Source of the DNA: Histidinibacterium lentulum
GTDB taxonomy: Bacteria; Pseudomonadota; Alphaproteobacteria; Rhodobacterales; Rhodobacteraceae
Length of the DNA stretch: 64,000 nt
Direction: 5' to 3'
NCBI RefSeq assembly: GCF_003789055.1
Contig: NZ_ML119082.1
Span: forward strand, 1-64,000
Of this stretch, positions 63,002 to 64,000 are shown one piece after another. A program made the position numbers and the translations under genes. Under the pieces are notes generated by a model. The model was not told the origin of the DNA, did not search any database, and saw nothing but the letters and a program-made list of their open reading frames with translations. Positions within the stretch are counted from its first letter, which is position 1. Each line of letters opens with the position of its first letter.

Positions 63002-64000
63002 ATGACCGACACCGCCGCATCCTCCGCCGAACCCGCGCCGCTCCGCCTCGGCATCGCCGGTCTCGGGACGGTGGGCGCGGGCGTGCTCAAGATCCTGCGC
63101 GACCAGTCCGACCTGATCGCCGCCCGCGCCGGCCGTCCGGTCACCGTCTCGGCGGTCTCCGCCCGTTCGCGCGAGCGGGACCGCGGCGTCGACATCTCCG
63201 CCTTCGCCTGGGAGGACGATCCCGTGGCGCTCGCCACCCGGGACGACATCGACGTCTTCGTGGAGCTCATGGGCGGCACCGACGGTCCCGCCAAGGCCGG
63301 CACCGAGGCCGCCATCGCCGCGGGCAAGGACGTGGTCACCGCCAACAAGGCCATGCTCGCCCATCACGGCCAGGCCCTCGCCGAGGCCGCCGAGGCCCGG
63401 GGCCACGTCATCCGCTTCGAGGCCGCCGTCGCCGGCGGCATCCCGGTGATCAAGACGCTGACCGAGGGCCTGTCGGCCAACCGGGTGGAGCGGGTGATGG
63501 GCGTGATGAACGGCACCTGCAACTACATCCTGACCCGGATGCAGTCCTCGGGCCTGCCCTACGAGACCGTCTTCGACGAGGCCGACAAGCTCGGCTATCT
63601 CGAGGCCGACCCCGAGCTCGACGTGGGCGGCATCGACGCCGGCCACAAGCTCGCGCTGCTGTCGTCCATCGCCTTCGGCTGCCAGGTCGATTTCGACGGC
63701 GTCGCGCTCGAGGGGATCGGCAGCGTGACCATCGACGACATCCGCCAGGCCGCCGACATGGGCTTCCGGATCAAGCTTCTGGGCGTGGCGCAGCTCACGG
63801 GCCGCGGGCTCGAGCAGCGGATGCAGCCCTGCCTCGTGCCCGCGGCCTCGCCGCTGGGGCAGCTCGAGGGCGGCACCAACATGGTGGTGATCGAGGGCGA
63901 TGCCGTGGGCCAGATCGTGCTGCGCGGAGCCGGCGCCGGAGAGGGGCCGACCGCCTCGGCGGTGCTCGCCGATGTCATCGACATCGCCCGCGGCATCCGC
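63002..64000 (+). CDS. hom: Homoserine dehydrogenase, 5' part
   Basis: The first 333 codons are visible; the gene runs off the right edge (family about 430). The NAD(P)-binding motif GIAGLGTVGAGV (17-28) is followed by ELMGGTDGPAKAG, VTANKAMLA and EAAVAGGIPVI, then the catalytic region NGTCNYILTRM and AVLADVIDIARG. It reduces aspartate semialdehyde to homoserine for threonine and methionine; with lysC it bounds the same pathway. A CAGGAGACC site precedes the ATG. Confidence 0.95.
   Translation, partial: MTDTAASSAEPAPLRLGIAGLGTVGAGVLKILRDQSDLIAARAGRPVTVSAVSARSRERDRGVDISAFAWEDDPVALATRDDIDVFVELMGGTDGPAKAGTEAAIAAGKDVVTANKAMLAHHGQALAEAAEARGHVIRFEAAVAGGIPVIKTLTEGLSANRVERVMGVMNGTCNYILTRMQSSGLPYETVFDEADKLGYLEADPELDVGGIDAGHKLALLSSIAFGCQVDFDGVALEGIGSVTIDDIRQAADMGFRIKLLGVAQLTGRGLEQRMQPCLVPAASPLGQLEGGTNMVVIEGDAVGQIVLRGAGAGEGPTASAVLADVIDIARGIR

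Overview
The window is about 64 kb of very GC-rich bacterial chromosome that reads as a member of the Rhodobacteraceae/Paracoccaceae (Alphaproteobacteria). The evidence is the gene set and order: a Zur-controlled zinc uptake locus, dnaG-rpoD, nrdR-ribD, a BI-1 family protein, yciB-ftsY next to an AlkB-like monooxygenase, carD and the 7Fe ferredoxin fdxA, a mitochondrial Suv3-like helicase, a lysC/ptsP neighbourhood, a heterotetrameric sarcosine oxidase operon and Tad-type pseudopilin genes. I see no rRNA, tRNA, CRISPR array, insertion sequence, prophage or plasmid functions. It looks like ordinary chromosome with a few accessory patches.

Layout. 0-2.2 kb: the tail of an unknown gene, a GC homopolymer repeat, a YdcH-like small protein, and a DMT exporter translationally coupled to a glutamine amidotransferase. 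2.4-6.5 kb: yebC, then znuA diverging from zur-znuC-znuB across two Zur boxes. 6.5-14.3 kb: a YmdB-type phosphoesterase behind twin perfect palindromes, a DMT transporter, an SLC13/RCK transporter, dnaG and rpoD. 14.4-18.4 kb: small proteins (HlyU-like, DHFR-like, dodecin, DUF378, YjbQ), then nrdR-ribD. 18.5-29 kb: BI-1 protein, two aminotransferases, yciB, mgtC-like, ftsY, AlkB-like oxygenase, xseA, purD. 29.1-35.2 kb: a block of envelope and membrane proteins (two-TM K+ channel, HdeD, holin-like protein, cardiolipin synthase, membrane alpha/beta hydrolase) plus the decayed remnant of a cation/proton antiporter. 35.2-44.2 kb: carD, fdxA, an S4 protein, the Suv3-like helicase, a TPR protein, an SCP2 protein, a lysophospholipase-like hydrolase, and a nuclease plus ATP-dependent DNA ligase pair. 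44.4-48.8 kb: lysC, a small secreted protein, ptsP. 48.9-54.8 kb: soxB-x-y-soxD-soxA-soxG on the minus strand, where x and y are two unrecognised exported proteins. 55-57 kb: an SH3 lipoprotein and glutamate dehydrogenase. 57.3-62 kb: two paralogous vWA TadG-like proteins alternating with two TadE-like pseudopilins. 62-64 kb: a membrane protein, a small lipoprotein and the start of homoserine dehydrogenase.

How the genes work together. Zur senses zinc and probably represses both arms of its uptake system; ZnuA and ZnuC both carry His-rich segments. The sarcosine oxidase operon demethylates sarcosine to glycine, feeding C1-tetrahydrofolate. Aspartokinase and homoserine dehydrogenase, at opposite ends of the right half, are consecutive branch enzymes of the aspartate family.

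The least explained parts are the two exported proteins inside the sox operon, the motor-less vWA/TadE locus, the twin palindromes before the YmdB homologue, a 16-bp quasi-palindrome present twice, and a family of GC-rich intergenic repeats (a 25-bp TGGCC...ATATCC motif and GCA-triloop hairpins) that recur at gene 3' ends. Family names come from reading the proteins; no database search was run.
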